DNA of 64,000 nt from Protea cynaroides (taxonomy: Eukaryota; Streptophyta; Magnoliopsida; Proteales; Proteaceae). A program made the translations under genes and the position numbers. Location: NCBI GenBank assembly GCA_028583415.1, contig CM053276.1, positions 15,025,774 to 15,089,773 on the forward strand. Direction: 5' to 3'. Under the pieces are notes generated by a model. It was not told the DNA's origin, did not search any database, and worked only from the letters and a program-made list of their open reading frames with translations. Positions 61,356-64,000 of this stretch are shown here, piece by piece (the stretch's first letter is position 1; each line of letters starts with the position of its first letter).

Positions 61356-64000
61356 CTGCGATATAGTTATGAAGATATTGGTCAGAGCTAAAAAGAAAAA
61401 AAAAATCAAAAAATATAGAACCTGAGCAAATTAAAACTAGGCACTTGGTTGACAATATTAATGGCTAATAAAATATAATTTGGCAGATCATTTCCTCCTT
61501 GAAGACATGATACAAATGGTATGCATCTAAGGATAAACAAACATCCTTATTTTTTAAGGAGAAGCAATGTAAAATTAGATTACATTAATTATCCCAAAAA
61601 AAAAAAAAAGAGATTATATCCAACCAATATAAGTCCTAGTCAAGCATCATATATATATATATATATGCCTCATAAAAGCAAACTGTCATTTAGCCTTTTG
61701 GTAACAACCAAGCATTCTAGTCGACCAAATTAAAAAGACACTAAATGTCACTACCTGTACTATGGTAAATGGTAAATACCAATATCTCTACATATATAAC
61801 TCACTATAAGCTAATTCTAGTGATAAAACTAAAATCTTAAAAGATTTTTAGTTTAAGACAGTAGTGAAGTAACGTAATTAACCAAGGTTGTCAACGCGTC
61901 GCCTAGGCATCCAGGCACCTTGGGCGTCCAGTGACACCCTCCAACGCGCTAGATCGCCTTGTCGTCGTAACAATCTTGCAAGTAACTTTTCAAAAATAAC
62001 TGAATAAATAACAGAAATTGTCAAACTCTAAACATAAAGATCGTTTGATTTCTAAGGTTGGTGGAGAGGTTAAAGGACTTATTTTTCCATATTAAAGAGA
62101 TAGGCTAATTATCATAACAGTTTGTTTGCTAGTCTTTCATGTACTAAAAACTAAACAGGTAGCAAGAATTTGAGTGCACTAACCTCTAAACTAGTAGACA
62201 TCAACTGACTGTACCTAATTCCAGTCATCTATTCTTTATTTTATGAATAGTGACACAAATACATGCCAGTATGAGCTCATATATGCTAACAGAGGAAGGG
62301 CTTCAGATTGGTTATTTTTGCTATATAACAAGCTATATGCATATACATTCAAATTTGCATTACCTCAGTTAAGGTTGAGTCCAACCCAAATTGCACCCCT
62401 GGTTGCGAAGTAAGCAACAAAACATTATATGGACATGAGTAAAAAGTATACATCATGTTGCATATTTAACAAGGAGATCATCCTTATCCTTGTCACCTAC
62501 TCAGTATATACTTCAAGACTTCTAATCTGGAAATACAAATAAACCACAATAATAAGATAACAGAGGCAAAAATAATAGGTAAGTAAGCTCACTATGGCTA
62601 TGTTGACGCTGGTAGGATGAATAATACTCTTCCTCCATTTCACCCCAGGATGCTATAGTTTTATTTTTAAGTTGGTGATCCTCAGCCTCATGCTTTCATT
62701 GATGTCAATGGCGTTCCACAATTATCCAGCCATACATGTCGAATCAGAATAGTGTGCTAATAAAAGTCAAGACACTGACACTTCAACATAAGTCCTTCCT
62801 AGTCTTCTTATCCTTGTTTATTTATTTTTCATTCTCCATTTCTTTGTTCGTTCTCCATTTGGTGTCGCATTTTTGTCCCCAAACAGAGCGTTTCAATTTC
62901 AAACATTTTTGAAGTAGTTTTGCCTTATTTTCTTTTAATTTGTAACTGCATTTAATATTAAGTAATACAAATAATGTATAGCCACCTAGAACTCAACGAA
63001 TGCTTCAACCAAGCCTGAAAGAAGAGGATCGGAATCGATTGGATGAACCTGGAGTTCAGGGGGTGTGCCTACAAACTGATGGAATCATAGAGCTCTTTCC
63101 TGGTCCCGACTCAAGAAAGTTGAGATTTTCGTCATTGGACTCAGAAAAGAAGGAGAAGCAGTCAGATATGTGAAAGGGGCGACAGGTACCAAAACTGTAT
63201 TGAGTCAAGCTGAAAAATGTGACAAGAAACCCTAATGCAAAACCCAAACAGAGAAGTACCTAGTACCACAAATAACCCTTGCACCCCCTCCCTCCAACCA
63301 TGGAGTCCCCAATACCCCAGCTCTTCAACCAACTCGACTGACCCAAAAAATAAAAAATAAAAAACAGAAATACATTATGGGCCCAAGCTCATTCCCCATC
63401 CATCCCCTGAATTCTTAATGAAAAAAGGCCTGGAGCACCTTCAACCACCTTCTCGCCTGAATCAAGGACCTCCATGTGTGAACGCACTCCACACAGCCCC
63501 AACCTGCTCTTCCGCATGCCCCCAAGCTTTTTCTATACAAATTATCTCTCCTGAGTATTGCATTCCAACAAAGATGTAAAACACTCCTGAGCTCATTGAT
63601 CACCACCTAGGCAATTAAACCTCAACAGTGTACAGAACTTAATAGCATATTCAATGTACTTTTCATTTTACTGCTCAATCCTCTCATTCGAAAGCTAGCA
63701 GTGCCCCAGTATTCATAATCATAGCCATTACATGTTACACAATTTTTTCTGTAGTAGGACTTTGTTGCAGCGCTCTTGTCACCAGTCTGTCATGTGATTG
63801 TGGTCACTTGATGAATCTTCAATTATCACAACAACAGTAAATATCACAATTCCAATTTCAATATTTACCGACCTATCTATACCTTCCCAGTTCAGATCAC
63901 AACTTTTGGCAGACAATATTATCTTATCCATTAGTTGAATGACTTGTAAAAAAAAACTGCACTCCCTCTATAATGGCATTCACATTCAATGCTGCAGTAC
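61356..64000. other. Probable large intron(s) of the AAA-ATPase gene; no exon recognised
   Basis: I looked on the minus strand for the expected upstream region of this family and did not find it. A protein-like plus-strand stretch at 63003-63175 (DEPGVQGVCLQTDGIIELFP, then SSLDSEKKEKQSDM) and a minus-strand stretch at 63415-63606 (CWNAILRRDNLYRK, HTWRSLIQARRWL, faintly LINE-like) may be transposon or gene debris. A TA repeat lies at 61650-61665. Confidence 0.4.

Overview
The window is nuclear DNA of a flowering plant. It is AT-rich, its genes have many short exons with GT/AG introns, and two genes clearly belong to plant families (a plastid-type ABCF protein and a NOI/RIN4-like protein). Much of the remainder is transposable elements of plant type: Ty1/copia, L1 and RTE LINEs, Au-like SINEs, and Mutator-like and hAT-like foldback elements. 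I cannot name the species. A run of exactly 500 Ns at 9279-9778 marks a scaffold gap.

Left part, 1-16.7 kb: no intact gene. TA microsatellites, a dispersed repeat that recurs near 26.3-27.6 kb, and a large direct duplication (3736 onward, repeated from 7292) run up to the gap. Each duplicate carries a 1.4-kb Mutator-like non-autonomous element; the first copy has a perfect 9-bp target duplication. After the gap lies a decayed copia element (about 9.8-15.1 kb) with a complete 3' LTR that abuts a broken PPR gene, whose own 3' end is cut by a LINE tail.

Middle part, 16.7-42 kb: a small gene of unknown function (18.1-19.0 kb, plus strand) lies between two direct repeats that contain the same LINE tail. 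A short NOI/RIN4-like immune-regulator-type gene (21.6-22.9 kb, minus strand) has a foldback element inserted about 220 bp upstream of its ATG, and a stray copy of its last exon sits at 30.4-30.8 kb. The rest is pseudogenes and repeats: L1 LINE remnants at 26.8-27.5 and 39.2-39.8 kb, a GC-rich tract with a 112-bp tandem repeat, a 525-bp natural hairpin locus (32.0-32.5 kb), a retrocopy-like fragment of the ATR checkpoint kinase (33.25-33.86 kb), several MITEs and minisatellites.

Right part, 42-64 kb: two conserved housekeeping-type genes converge. ABCF5 (plus strand, 9 exons, 710 residues, reconstructed in full) is a predicted plastid soluble twin-ATPase of the EF-3/GCN20 type; its 5.2-kb intron 5 holds a non-autonomous LTR element next to an RTE LINE. 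Facing it is a large AAA-type ATPase gene (minus strand, the last 13 exons, 464 residues; the 5' part lies beyond the window). There is no operon-like organisation. The genes are independent, and the main theme is repeat insertion around and inside them.
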